Source: Chamaea fasciata
Taxonomy: Eukaryota; Chordata; Aves; Passeriformes; Sylviidae
Assembly: GCA_029207755.1 (NCBI GenBank)
Contig: JARCOQ010000001.1
Span: forward strand, 90,941,637-91,005,636
Length of the DNA stretch: 64,000 nt
Direction: 5' to 3'
This document shows, in pieces, positions 21,558 to 34,576 of the stretch (position 1 is the stretch's first letter; the number at the start of each line of letters is the position of its first letter). The notes under the pieces are model-generated. The model saw only the letters and a program-made list of their open reading frames with translations. It was not told the origin of the DNA and ran no database searches. Position numbers and translations under genes: made by a program.

Positions 21558-24500
21558 TCAAGCTACAAACTTTAGTAGATATAGCACCTCCAGAAAATAA
21601 TCTAGTCCCCATTGTCTGTGCCTCTCTGAGAAATCATCAACTTTTTCAAGACACCTAATCTCACAGCAGTTGCCTGAAAAGGAGGCAAGAAAAACAAATT
21701 AGTGAATGATTAGCCAATGAAAAATGCAAACTGTCCAGGAAAAAAAAAAAATCTTATCCACAGATTTCCCCACAGTGCCTAACACAATGACATAAATGCA
21801 CTGGGGGAAACTTAATTGCTCTTTTACACAGGGATGCAACTGTCTATGCCAATGACTCATTGCACACAAACACAGCCAGTCTCAGACAGTTGTAAATTTA
21901 AAAGTGAGATATTACAGCACAGCAGGAGGAACTCCTAAAATTAAACTCCTGACATAGCTCCAGATTTCATTCTTTTGATGGATTTGAGTTGTACATTTTT
22001 AGCATTTTCTTTGAGTGCCATGTTACTTTTCTTCTTTGTCACAAAACAATAGTAGAAACTGTAGCTCTGGTAAGACTTGTATTAAAACCAGGGCAACTGG
22101 TTGATGAGGTGCAGGCAAAGACAAAATGGTCAAACAGGACTCTAAGACTGCAGCTACAGGATAACTGTAGTATTATTACTGCAGTATGAATCCTGGAAGA
22201 ATAAAAAGGTACCAAAGGGAGACAAGAAACTGTTTGTCTCTTGGGTTTTCTTCATATCTTTTGAAGAACTGAGAATTTTCCATGACAGCAAAATCCCTGT
22301 GGCTAAATGATATTTATTTTTCCCAGTATTTGTCCATGACTACAGCCTTTAGATAAGAAGCAAATGACTGTATCACTCGTCACAGGGTAAAGTAGAGGCA
22401 TATAAACACCTTTATGTGTTTTGGAAAAAAAATTAAAGGTTAGGTGAAATTTTACTCACCAAACAAACTTTTAATTTCAGATTCAGGAACATAAAATGGT
22501 GGGCCTGAAAGAAAAGGGGTGAAGCTAATCAGGGAGGAGACATGGGAAGAATACAGAATTTACACTGCAGTAGGCGAGCCAACCCCTTGACTCACAGCAC
22601 CTGGCCTGTAATTGGGCCCCAGGGTATAACACCATCAGCAGGAACCAGAAAACATGTCCAGGAACTCGTGGCACCTTGGAGGGCCAGACAGCTTCAGGTG
22701 TTGCTGCTGCTTCATCTCCAGCTGCAGCAGGGAATCATGAATGTGACATGGATATGACCACTCTCAGTGTGCCGTATGAATCCAGTCTACAATCTGTTTA
22801 TACTGCAGTGGCATGATTAAGGCTGAACAATGTCAGAGGAAAAGCAATGTATTAAACTATTGTTGCTGGTGATAGCAAGACCTATTTTTGGGGGGGGGGG
22901 ATAATTATGCTGAGGGGCCCAACAGCAGAAAAAGATATCTTTCTTTTGTGAGTTAATATTAACTAAAGAATCTCCCACTTCAGTACATAATATAAAAACT
23001 ATAAAAGGAAAAATATCTTATGATTTTACAGAATTTCACCTCTCCAAGTACATTCAGAGCGTGGTATTGGCTGAGAGAGAGGCACAAGATGGGAAACACA
23101 TTGGGTTGCAAGTACTGGATAAACAGCATGAAGCTGATGTTCTTGGGAGTGTTTCAAGCTCCCCAGGCCAGACAGGATGTTACTAAGTGCTCTGACTTCC
23201 AGCTTCATTGTAGCAGCCACACTTACAGTTTCATTTGTTAATATACCATGACTGTCCTCAACTTACCCTCAGCATGTCTGAACGCTATAGAAAGCACAAA
23301 TTTAGTCCCAAGTTTGGTCAATATCTAAACTTTTCAACACACGGTTATACTGGTGTCACCAGCTAACAAAGCTGTGCAGCTAAAAATATTGAGGAAGATA
23401 CTAATACATCTACTATAGTTTTATACAATTTGTATTAGAGCAAAACCACAACATGAGCAGTGCAAAGTTCTCACCTTTGTGTTTGTTTGGATCATATGAA
23501 ACGGTAACAAGGAGATAAGAAGAATTTTTCTCCACTAGGTTGATCATCAAATTGGCATAGCTAAAAGGAAAAAAAATTATACTTTCTTATTTTTGTTAGG
23601 CATTCAAGCATGGCATTCAAAATATTCAACAAAATGCATTTCTATGCAGACAGAATTTGAACTGAACTGCACAGAGACTAAGCAAAACTTAGTTTAAATT
23701 TCAGAAACAGAATTCATGCTGCACATGAAAAACATAAAATAAAAGTTATCTTTATTCCTCATCAGCAAGCATTTATCTTTTTTTGCACATTCAAGTCAAG
23801 ATTAACAGATGAAGTATTCACCTGCCATAGTTTGGAATACAGTACATAGTACAGTACTGATCTTTTAAAATTATTTTGAATTGAAGATTCTGTATCTAAT
23901 TAAAAAATCCCAGGAGCAGATTCAAACTAAATTTGGGCTGGCTATAGGCAAGAACAAAAATTTGTAATCAAGGAAAACGAGGGGAAAAAGAGCAAAGACA
24001 GAAGTAGACATGGTGAAAAGGAAATAACAGAATTCAGATGAGACTTGCAGCTCTGCTTCTGCTGGGTTGGAGCAAACCACATATTTTCCCACCAAGAGGT
24101 AGGGTGGCTTCCTGAAGGAAGAGTACAGCACTCTGCAATTGCAGCAGATGCTTGTGGTAGAGAAGAACTTGTGTAGGTTGGTCCTTTAAATGAAAAAGGA
24201 GTCATTAACCAGTGCCAGGATCAAAAACTTGTCACTGATACATCAGAGAAAAGAAAGTAACAATGCAATTTACTAACCGTTGTCTGTCACATGGATTCAC
24301 GGCTACAAGAGCTCCTCTGTCCCAAACCCCATCAAACTTGCCAACTATCAAGCTATAAGGAGATAAGGAAAAGGCTTAAAAATAGTAAAAAGGGACCTTC
24401 ATCTTCTTTCAGACACTTTTGTGAGGTCACAAGGATTCTGCAGGTAGCAATGCAGATTCCCCACCACCTTTTTGTTATGATGCAGCATTTTCATAATCCA

Positions 24501-27500
24501 AACCAACAGGATCTGGAACCCAAGAAACCCCCCCGGTCCTTCGTCCTGCTGCAACAGCAAAGCGGTGTGGGAATTGGTCAGTGCTCCCCCTTCATTAGGG
24601 GCTGCTGAGACATGGCAAGGAGGAAGGAATGCAGTTTTAACACATTTGGGCAACCAGTCTGGGTGTTCATTAACCACATCCTGCTGTCTAACATGCACTC
24701 AGCACATCAACAGTTCTTGACCACCTTCTAAAACCCATGCATGATTTCATATGCAGGCTAAGGAAGGTGCTTTGTTGCTTCACTATCATTGACTCAGCAC
24801 ATTCAGTAGCTTTAGACACCTGAATTCCCAGCTACATGCCCAGGACAGCTGGCTTCACCTTCCAATTTGTTTAATGCTAGAAAAGCTAAGTTGCACTGCT
24901 GCTTGCCTCAGTGCAACTCTGCTGCAGACACTAGTTTTGCTCCTGGATATGCTGGCAGATGGCTTCAGTGGACACCCAAAGCCTGCAAGTGAGCCAGAGT
25001 ATCAAGAAATGCCTTTATTAATGGGTGGTAAGAGCAGCCAGAGTAACACAAAAGACAAGAATATCTGGGAATGAGAAAGAGTCTTGGGTTTGGTAATTAT
25101 TAAAATAGGAGGTTAGACAGTAAGGTAGTAATAAAGTAAACTGCATAATTTTAAAGAAAGTTTGAGTAAGTTTACTTAGAAAAATGTGGCATGGAATTGT
25201 GCAATACCCTTCTGCCTACTGGGCAGGTGTCAGAGTCCAATTGCATCACCTCTGTCTTCATTTCTGTACAGGTTTTGGCTAGGGTAGAGTTACCTTTTTC
25301 CATAGTGGCTTGCTTGGGGCTGTGTTGGATTTGCATTCGCATGCTTGCAATCATGTTGATAACACACTGACGATTTAGTTACTGCAGAGCAGCACTTACA
25401 CAGCACCAACACCTTTTCTGCTCCTCACACCCTGAACACCAGTGAGTAGGCTGGAGAGCACAAGAATGAATAAGATACTGGGTGGGGACACAGCAGGCAC
25501 AGCTGACCCCAACTGAGCAAAGGAATATTCCAGACCATCTGGCTCCATTCTCAACAATAAAACTGGATTGGAGGTTGATAGATAGGGACACTGCTTGGCA
25601 GCTGGCTGGGCATCAGTTGCTTGGTTAGTGGTGGGCAACTGCTTTCATTTGCACCACTTGTTGTTCTTGGGTTTTATTCTCCTCTCTCTTTGGTTGTTCT
25701 TTTTTGTGGTGTTTTTTTTGTTTTTTTTTTTTTTTTTTTTTTTGTTTGTTTGTTTGTTTGTTTGTTTGGTTTTTTTCTTTTCTTTCCCTTACAACTTTTG
25801 GAAATTTCTTTTAAATTATTAAAATGTTTTCATCTCCACACACGTTTCTTTCTTACTTTTACCCTTTTGATCGTCCCCCCATCATCTCATGATAGGGGAG
25901 TGGGCAAGCAGCTTAAACAAGTGTGGTGCTTAGTTCCACCACCTTAGCCACAGTTAAACCTTGAGAACTTCTCTCTGCCCACTGCTATTTTCATTGCAAT
26001 GGCACTGTTTTAAGTCTCCGGCATCTAACCTACTGATGCCTACATCTAACCTAAATACAAGCTGATCTTGTATTTCCCACTCTACTGTGATGAGGCATGA
26101 TAACACTTCCAAGTGCTGACTTCTTTTAAATTTTGCCAAGTCTAAGCATCTAATTTAAATAACCAGCCTTGTAACTGAAAGGACATTTTAAAGAGACAGT
26201 TAAACAAGCAATGGACATGCAGGGCACAAAGGAACGTTTAGTGGGGCGGGGACAAACTTGATCCTCTGAGGCTTGGAGGCTGTTGTCCTCTCTGCGTAGC
26301 TGAGTCTGCTGGGTGACCTCAGGCAAGCCACTGAGGTTTTCTGCACTTGGTTTTTCTTTCCAACTTTAATCTGGTCTAACTGGAATGGCAGCAGTGGCTC
26401 CATACATGCATTTCATGTACTTTACTCCTCAGCTATTTCATCAAGACCTACAGACATCCCAGGCTGCAGGCAGGCTCCTCCTGTGGCCTTGTCCCAGTCC
26501 TGGTCTCCTGGCTGCCCAGATCTCAGGACCTGCTGAGTGTCTGGGTGCTCCTTGCCCCTCTGCACATCCAATTTCCTTCACAACACAATGAAGTGATGAG
26601 GAAAAGGTCAAGAGAGGCACATAGCTGTCTTTCATCCTGATGTGGAGTGAGGATGAAGCAAAGTTATGAGGACGCACTTCCCTTGGGTGTACCTCTTTCA
26701 CTGTATCACACTGCTATGTGCTTGTATGGCATTCAGCATGGTTTAGGTACTGCTACATCTAACAAAATTTAACATGTAAATCAGAGATTCACACACCTGC
26801 AGAAAACCCATTGGATTTAAGAGTAAACTTGTGAATTTCTATCTCTGCATATGTTTAGTGGTTTCAGTAAATGCAATTTTTCATTTTCTTTTGAAGTCTT
26901 GCAGCCATAATTGTACTAGGAGGTAGTACAGTGATTGTGTAATATAACTGTTTTACATATGTCCCAGAATTCCCAGAAAGAGCAGTAATTCCTGTTACTC
27001 TTTAACTAGCAAGAGTCTTTGAAATATCCCATTCTGACAAAGGTCAGGAGCACATCTGAGTTTTCTTCTAATGAATGCTAGGCTAATGGAGATGAAAGGG
27101 ACCTGTTAGTAGGCCAGCCTCAGCAAGAGAGAAATAAGTTTAATTTCCATAATTACTGGGTAATTAATCAAATTGTCTGTACACAGAAACTAGAAGTGTG
27201 TGTGCATTTTTCTAGTCACATGTATTTGCTGACTGATGTTGGGAATACAGTTCATTCTGTATCCAGAATGTCTACCAATTTATTTTGTGACAACAAGCTA
27301 TGTACTGGATCCAGTGACATGCACTGAAATTTTCACTAATTACCTAATTCTGTCTATTTCAATGTATAATTCCACCATGTTGTGACAGAAGTTACAGGTT
27401 TCACCACACTATTTGCTACAAAACTTAAGTGATTGAATTTTTCAAAAATTTCAGAGAAATGTAAGCAATTCTTGGGCAACTTGTCAACTCACAGCAAGAA

Positions 27501-30500
27501 AGATTTAAAGGAATCTACAGTGCAGCAGGTAGTTACACTGGAGGGACAAGATGGGTAAGAAACCAGGCAGTATCTACAAAGGCACTTTCATACACACCCC
27601 ATCTGATGCAAGACTAGTTACATATGCCCTTAGTGGTAAGAGCATAGCTTCAGTCACTCTTACATATACACACTATTCTAACCAACTGGAGTCAGTTGCA
27701 GCAGCAGAAGTCTCAGTCATGGTCTACTGTCTGAAAGACTCTGGATTCTAGTAATAAATAGTCTTTTTTCCAGTGTTTTGGCAGATTGGAAAAAAAAAAA
27801 AAAGATCAATAGTAAGCACTGTGTTCTGGTGTCCTGAACTACCTGTTGTGCCTGTATGTACTAGTTCTGGAAAGCCCACTGAAGTAAATGTTAAGACTTT
27901 ACCTCCTTTTTACTGAAGAGCTGTGGAACAAATTCTTGTGCATGACAGTTGTTTGAAAGAGCAAACAAACACAAAAAAATTTCACCAAAACCTTATAATC
28001 TAAGCAAAAATCACATCTGAGTACCAACTGTAGGAGGAGGAAACTACTGTGCTAAGACACCTCTGGATATATTCTCTTTACTTTTACTAAGTTACTCTGA
28101 GTAAGGGATTGTGCTAAAGTTTTGCTTCATAGAATTCATATGTAATGTTAAAGATAATTTGGTTTTACTGTAAAAGCAAAAAAGTTTTTTGATAACTTTC
28201 ACAGAATGGCTTGGAAGAAGAAGCACGTTTAAAGATAATTAGTTGTCATCCTTAATGATTAGCAATGGCATTAGACTTTTGTTGGACATTGGCCACTCGA
28301 ATTCCTCATACAAATTAATACAAGTTTGCTTGAGAGGACCTGACAAATCTTTGCCTGATTCAAATAAAATGATAGTAATGGACAGTATTAATACATATTT
28401 GATTATGGAGAATTGTGAAACACGATGAGTATTCCTACCTGGACAAATCATAAATACTGCAGCAGTAGAGGGAAATGTTGCCAGAGGTACTCTACAATAA
28501 AAGCAAAAGAAACAATTCTTATCTGTCTTTAAATAGGCACTCTTAAGTATATATTTACACTTCACATCTTTAAATATACCCATACACTATTAAAAATGAA
28601 TTTTAAATTAATTACATTAAATTTAAATTAATATACACTATTAAAAATGAAATTTAAAAAATACATTTATGTGTAATGGGGAAAAATTGAGAAATATTTT
28701 TAGTTTTAGTTTACTGAGGTAACTCTTCTGATCCCCTCTAGAGAGGTTCTAATCTATCAAGGCGTGCAACTGTCCAGTTTTAAAATACATTCCTTCTACA
28801 TTCGGGTGCTTTACTGTCATAAGAAGGGCAAAGTAGTAAGTTTAGAAGAATAACAACTTCTCAGTGCAAAAATACAATTCAGAGCTTCCTTTTAGACCTC
28901 TTCAGGAGAGGTGAATGATAACCAGTAAAACAGACGCATAAAAGCAGAATGACTTATTTGCTCAGTTATGCCAGCATTGCGTGATTAACCACACCAGATC
29001 ATTTGACAACACAGGAGGCATACCTGGAACATTTTTGCTCCTGAAATCTCAGGGACTGGCTCCTCACAATAAGGCAGACTGTGTTCTGAAAAGAATTCCT
29101 TCACTGCTTGCTCGCTGACTTCCACACCAACAACGCTGTGCCCCATGTCTGCCAGCCTGCACATAAGAGAGAGGGAGAGGACCCAGGTTTACATGAGGCC
29201 CCCAGCCTGGGCAAAATGAGTATCTCCCATGCATCATTTATTCATTAGGGAAAGCCTAGTTTTAGGATGCCCTGATATATCTAATCCTGACTTTCTGAAG
29301 TGTTCAAATTATATTGAATATCTTCCTTCCATGATCTGAGCTTAAATTAGCACCACTCAGCATACAGTTGAGGAGGACTTACATGCTTTATTTAGATTTA
29401 ATGAATTATTTATTTATTCCTAATAACTTGATGAAAACAGAGGTGATCACACTGAGAAACTGTCCATTTCAGAAAGGTGCTGTGCTCTGAACTGAGGTCA
29501 CTGAGGCACGCTGTCCACCCAGCTGCCTCTGTGGGTTGGCAGGCGGTAACTTCCGTGCTGCTGCAGCTCAGCAAAACACCAATGTGTGTCAGAGCCCACA
29601 GTCAGCCTAGGAAATACTTACTGTGATAAAACCTGATAGCTGGATTACTTGAAGATGCAATGCATTTTGGTTTGTGCTCCCTCCCTCTAAGGAAAAACAC
29701 TGGCTTATATAGGCACTAATTTTAAATACAACATTCCCTCACTACCCTCTCCCCGTGGAAAAAAAAAAAAAAAAGTTAAAAGTAAAAAGAGAAGTATAAA
29801 AAAAGAGAAAGTTACATTTAGCCCAAATAATTTAAATTTCCAGAGTGGCATGCCACATAATCTCTTGAAAATGTTGTCTGACACAACTGACCTCATTGTG
29901 GGCAATTTAAACTAGCATTGCTATGAAAAGAAGCAGAGGTAAAGAGCGTAGCTTCAGTCACTCTGTCCATCTAAATTCAGCATTCCCCAAGCTGAACTTG
30001 GGACAATCAGGTGGACTTTCAGGTCAGACTTGATCCATTCAATTTATGCTACTATACCACACACCAGTTTCCTCCTCCCTTCAGCTTCCAGTGACACTGC
30101 TTTCCTAGCAGTGGAAATGTAGCACATTTCCACCAGTCAATATAAGGTTGGGAATTCCTCCTCTCCCTCCCACCCTCCCTCCCTACATCAAATAAAGTTT
30201 TTTCTCTTATTATCTGTGTATTACCATTTCATCTCTACTGCTTTACCACAAAGTGGGAAAAATATCTTCAGTCCACTCCTGCCATTTAAAAGAACATCCA
30301 GATACTTTTGGAGGAGCCTGCAAAAGAATAGACACGTTTTACTTAACTCTGTGAGTATTTGTGCTGGCACATGAAAAGCCAAGTGCTACACCCTATGCCA
30401 GGTAGCACAAAAACTCCATGATGGCACACATGTTATTAGCTCAATCTGCTTCATGCCTTTAGAAATAAAAACATAAAAGCATTCACCTTCCATTTACAAA

Positions 30501-31223
30501 GTAAGAAAGTTAATTTCATGTCATTCAGAAATAACACATTTCTGTTTGTTCTATTTTCTGTTTGTCTTTGCAAGTAAACAATCCAACCAACCCACCTCTA
30601 AGAGGGCCATAACAGAGATTTTAAACAGAATGATTATGAAACTTCTGCATCAAGCAAATCACTTCTGGAAGTCTTGAAAGACTACATAACCAGGTTTGCT
30701 CTCTTAGGTCCATTTACTGCATGGTAGTGCTCTGATGCCCTCTGCACATTGTTTCAAGCCCTGTTTCACAACATGAACAATAGTGCAATGCTTCTCCATC
30801 AGAAAATTTAAGACTTTCTAGCCAAACTATCCAAGCTCTAAGGTTTAAAACCTGATTCAAGTGTAAAAGCTCTAAATTAATTTCAATCCTTTCTTTTCTC
30901 TGTCCTTTGACAAATGTAGGTCACAAAAATATCTATATTTATTTTTGTTTCAAGCTGTGCCCATGTAAGCTTATTTGCTTTTTGCAAATGTTCCATTTTC
31001 AATTAAAAGTTTCTCGAATGAGCCAAGCCACTCATCTAATGGCATTACTTAAAACAGCTAGGCAGAAGAGTGAAGTCACGTACGGATGCCCTTGCTCCTT
31101 GTGAAATCCGATGTTACCCATTTCCCATTTTTGTAGCCATTCCTCCTCAGTCACCACTCTCTCTTTCTGAGACCCAACATCAGAGTCTTCCAGGAGCCCG
31201 GATGCATCCGCTGAGGGGTCCAT
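21558..31223 (-). CDS. TPMT: TPMT, thiopurine S-methyltransferase (complete, eight coding exons)
   Basis: Cytosolic SAM-dependent enzyme that methylates thiopurine and other aromatic thiols. Coding exons, in transcript order: 31223-31084, 30317-30225, 29156-29024, 28491-28439, 24352-24278, 23560-23475, 22504-22460 and 21673-21558. All introns are GT-AG; the joined 741 nt encode 246 residues (human 245). The sequence keeps human numbering throughout: W29 and W33 in the N-terminal cap, L69 and G71 in [14 protein letters not shown]90 in GHSVVGVE, W150-D151-R152 in [10 protein letters not shown]226, and [13 protein letters not shown] at the C-terminus. A80, A154 and Y240, altered in human low-activity alleles, are all normal here. 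The C-terminal tail KFVA differs from mammals, and residues 1-27 are poorly conserved. A CACAG acceptor precedes position 31244, so the first coding exon has a 21-nt leader and at least one upstream noncoding exon. Confidence 0.97.
22891..22900. repeat. G10 homopolymer in a TPMT intron
   Basis: A run of ten G within the intron between the 23475 donor and the 22504 acceptor. Simple sequence, likely polymorphic in length. Confidence 0.9.
25709..25772. repeat. Poly-T and (TTTG)n microsatellite in the largest TPMT intron
   Basis: An interrupted T run is followed by about six TTTG units and then more T-rich sequence. It lies in the 4.1-kb intron 24353-28438. On the TPMT transcript strand it reads A-rich with CAAA repeats. 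The rest of this intron shows no exon or recognisable mobile element. Confidence 0.9.
28583..28660. repeat. AT-rich short duplication in a TPMT intron
   Basis: The segment ACACTATTAAAAATGAA occurs twice about 50 bp apart, separated by an AATTTAAATTAA-rich spacer. It lies about 90 bp upstream (in TPMT sense) of the exon at 28491. Confidence 0.75.
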
Positions 31224-31819
31224 GTCTCCAGGGAGTGCTTGTAGCTGTGAAAAAAGAGAGAAGAATTACCCCCACCCAATTCATAGTTTGGAACTGGCTC
31301 TTACTTCCTCGAATCGGACAAAAATTTAGTAGATCTCAAGGGATCACAATTCGGTGATAGTCGCAACGTAGCTGCACCGAACGCGACAGAGCAATCAGCA
31401 CACTTTTGCTACCGATAGCTTCGGCCAGCCCCCGTTTCCCGGGGCGGCTGAACGCGCCTGTCCAGCACTGTGGGACCGTCGGTGGCTTTCCATTTCGCAC
31501 CCATCGGGAAGCACCCCCACCCCGCTAACGGGGGAGGGAGATGCCGACATTTCTCTCCCGTGAAACCCGAGGGCAGGAGGCGGGGGCGAGCGGCTGCTCG
31601 GGGCCGGGGGACCCGCGGGGGGACCCGTGGCCGCTCAGCACCGCCCCCTTCACCGCCCCCTCGGCGCCCCCCGCCCCGGCAGCGGCAGCCGCGGTACCTG
31701 CGCGGCCGCGGGTCCCGCGAGGGCGGCAGGGCCGGGGCGGTGCCTCCCCGCCCTCCCCCTCGCTACGCACCGCGGAGAGCGGAAGCAGCGGCAGGAGGAG
31801 GCGGGCTGAGGGTGCACGG

Positions 31820-31860
31820 CACCGGGGAGGAGGAGGATGGCGGTGGGGATGGCGGCGGCG
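31820..31860 (+). other. KDM1B: Candidate KDM1B noncoding exon 1 (5' limit unknown) with a uORF start
   Basis: A strong donor, GCG|GTGAGT, follows position 31860. The presumed exon carries an ATG at 31837 followed by AVGMAAA. If spliced to 32043 or directly to 34564, this frame meets a stop after one more codon, so it is a very short uORF and not an alternative protein start. The 5' end is not known; 31820 is arbitrary. Confidence 0.55.
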
Positions 31861-32042
31861 GTGAGTGACTCCCTCTCTCAGCTGCAGCGCCCACCGCGGG
31901 GCCGCTTGCTCCTCCCCGGGGTGGCGGGGCAGGTGCCGGCGCTGCCCCCGTCCTCACCTCCCAGCTTCACTCTTCCTTCCCCCTTCTCTTTCTCACTCCC
32001 TCCCTTCCTTCCCCCTTCTCCACCCTCTTTTCCTCGCTGCAG

Positions 32043-32109
32043 CTCTAGCAGGAGGCGGCGCGGACACGCGTGAATGTGGTCTCCGGCCCCCGAGTGACCC
32101 GGCCCCGAG
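32043..32109 (+). other. KDM1B: Candidate second noncoding KDM1B leader exon (67 nt)
   Basis: A long pyrimidine tract at about 31970-32035 leads into a CTCGCTGCAG acceptor ending at 32042. A GAG|GTGAGT donor follows 32109. The segment has no ATG in strong context before the donor. It could be an optional exon or part of an alternative first exon. Confidence 0.45.
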
Positions 32110-34563
32110 GTGAGTGCCAGGCGCCGACCGCAGCGCCTGCCGCGTCGCCGCCCGGCACCGCCGGGACCGCCGCCCGGCTCCGGGGCAGCCCTGCCCCGGG
32201 GTGCCCCTCGGGACCCCCGCCCGCCGCCAGCTGTCACAGCCGCGGCCGGCGGGGCTGGGCGCCGCCGCTTTACTCGGGCTGAGTTTTGGAGGTGTGCGCA
32301 CTCCCCGTGGTAATCAGGCCGCTCTCGCTTCTTCTCCGTCTCTGACAATGTGTGTCTGTGTGGTTTCTTTTCTTAATTTTTTTTCTCTTCCCCAAACACA
32401 AACTTGCTGCCAACTGTGCAGGTAAACCCCACAAAGCTTTCCAATATAGGCCACGCATTACAGACGGATGAAACGTTATTGAATGTGACAGCGCATTATG
32501 CATCTCTCTTCTTTTAAGGGGCTTATTTTCTCAGCCAGTAAGATGTCTATAGGATAGGATGCAAAGTCATGTAAAGCTTAGTAGAGTAAGCCATGTTTGT
32601 TCTATACAAATCTGTGGGTTTTTGGGAGGGTGTTTTTTGGTTTGTCAGGGGAAGTGGGAACAAAGTATCATACACCTGATCTTTTTCTCCCTTTCTCCCC
32701 ACCTCCCTCTTACCTCTCTTGAAGGCGTAAGAGGAAAAATAAGTCTGTGATTCTGTACAATTGACCTCTGCCTTTCAAAATGGGCAGCCTCTCTGAATCT
32801 GAAACATTTTTACCAAACTTCCTGGTGATTGGTAACTGACACTTTTTCTGCTCCCCACGTACACAGTGCAAAATTTGCATGCTCTTTTACCTTCTTGGAT
32901 AAAAGGGCCCCACAGCAGCAGCAGACCGTGATCACCTGATGGTCACCAAAATGAGTCACCTGGTGCCTTGCTCGGCACTCCTTGCTCAGTTGGAAGCCTC
33001 TGGCTCCAAGGACCGTGGCATGTCGGAACGATTATTTACCATCAGAAGCTTAGGTGACACAGAGAGATCCTGTTGTGCCACTGATACATAAAGAAAGCTC
33101 TAGGGGAAAAAAGCCACCATTTTCTGGGGCGTTTGCAACAGTTTAGGGAAATCTCATGTAAATGAAACTGGTTGGTTTCCTTTACTCTCCAACCTCATCC
33201 ACCCTCATACAGTGGTAAGTTACAGTGAAGTGATGCTAATTTTTTTTTTCTTTTTTTTAGGTAATAGAGATTGACTTAATAATTTTATTCCTACCTCTGG
33301 CTAGTTGTAATTGGAGGGGATACATGCAAGAAATGAAGTTTAATTTTGTACTGGGTTGTTTGAAGTAATTTTTCACTTATGTGGATATCCTTGTGTGATT
33401 TCTCTTCCTCTCAAAAATATTTTCTTCTATCTTGAGAGGAGAACAAAGCACTAATTTACTTGACTTGAATCAGCTTAATATAAAATTTTATAAAAATTCC
33501 CACTCTCCTTCTGTTATGTTGACTTTCAATGGAATTTTTGAAGGAAGATACTGCTGCCTTGTCCATCACTGACAGCTTGTATAAGGAAGTTGCATCCTGA
33601 AACAGGGAGAATTGAGAAGTCTAATGTATATATATTAAAAAACCCTCCCAAAAACTTTATTTCAAACTGATTCCTATAACAACAAGGTAACATTCATCTT
33701 GCACTGCTGTAGTATAAGGGGTTTATTTCCACTTCTTTTCTGTATGCTGTAGAGCACTCTTTAGATTTACTTCTTGCTCTAGGCTGTCTTTGTCCTTTAC
33801 TCCTTGTGAAAAGAATGCCTTTGATAGTACCATTTAAAATACGCTTTCATGTTTCTGCATCGTACCTTCTCACACTCTATGGTTTCTAGTTTACATAGTT
33901 AACTGTGGTCCATTCTGTGCTCCTACTAATGCAGTCAAAGACAGTTATAGAGCGCTCTCATGCCATAAATCTTTTATTTTGTCCTGTAGAATACTTAACA
34001 ACAAACTTCATAATATCCCAGTCACTTACAGCTGCAGTATAATGGCAGTCCAGATTTCAAATTCTGATGACTTTTCATAGATGGCTGTGCAAGTCTTGGA
34101 ACTGGTTGTTCATCTGGTATTAAATGTTTCTTCAGTTTCCACTGTTTGGAAAAGTGCTTTACAGTGCAAATCTCTTGCTGCCAATAAATCAGCAGTTAGC
34201 AGGATGAGTGGTATTTGAACGCTTGCATCAGCATTGAGCTGGTGTCTGTTCACTTTGCCAACCCAAATTCCAGTCCAGGTCTTCACATAATGCAAATCAG
34301 ATTATTGAAATCCAGGATATGCTGATCTGGAACAGTCTGTCAAGATGTACTCAGGGACCTAATCTTAACTACGAATTTAGTTTAAAATAGTAGTATCGTT
34401 CCTTTCCCGTAATGCCTCATTCCCATTTTCCTCTCAAATTAACAGTCAAGCTGAAAAGATTCTTACCTAGGTAACTCTGTGAAAAGCAGTATTGTGAGTG
34501 CTGTGATTAGCTCTGCAAAATCAAGCAATTTAAATTAACTAACTATTGCCTACCTTTTTTCAG
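32110..34563 (+). other. KDM1B: KDM1B 5' intron before the first coding exon
   Basis: About 2.45 kb ending in a CTACCTTTTTTCAG acceptor at 34563. Beyond the CpG-rich first 180 bp it is AT-rich, with a T-run region at about 33241-33259. I see no exon or mobile element. Confidence 0.6.
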
Positions 34564-34576
34564 ATCTAACAATACA

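Larger units (their letters stand above)
31440..32290. promoter_or_regulatory. Shared bidirectional CpG-island promoter of TPMT and KDM1B
   Basis: A dense CpG-rich block with several GGGCGG/CCGCCC boxes separates two divergent genes. On minus there is a CAG|GTACCG donor ending a candidate TPMT noncoding exon at 31698. On plus there is a GCG|GTGAGT donor ending a candidate KDM1B noncoding exon at 31860. The donors are only about 160 bp apart, so the two start sites must be very close or overlapping. No TATA box or CCAAT box is evident near the centre. Confidence 0.8.

Noticed and set aside
31837..31860. ATG at 31837 as an alternative KDM1B N-terminus
   Set aside because: Either plausible splice puts a stop one codon past the junction, so it cannot be joined to the KDM1B frame.
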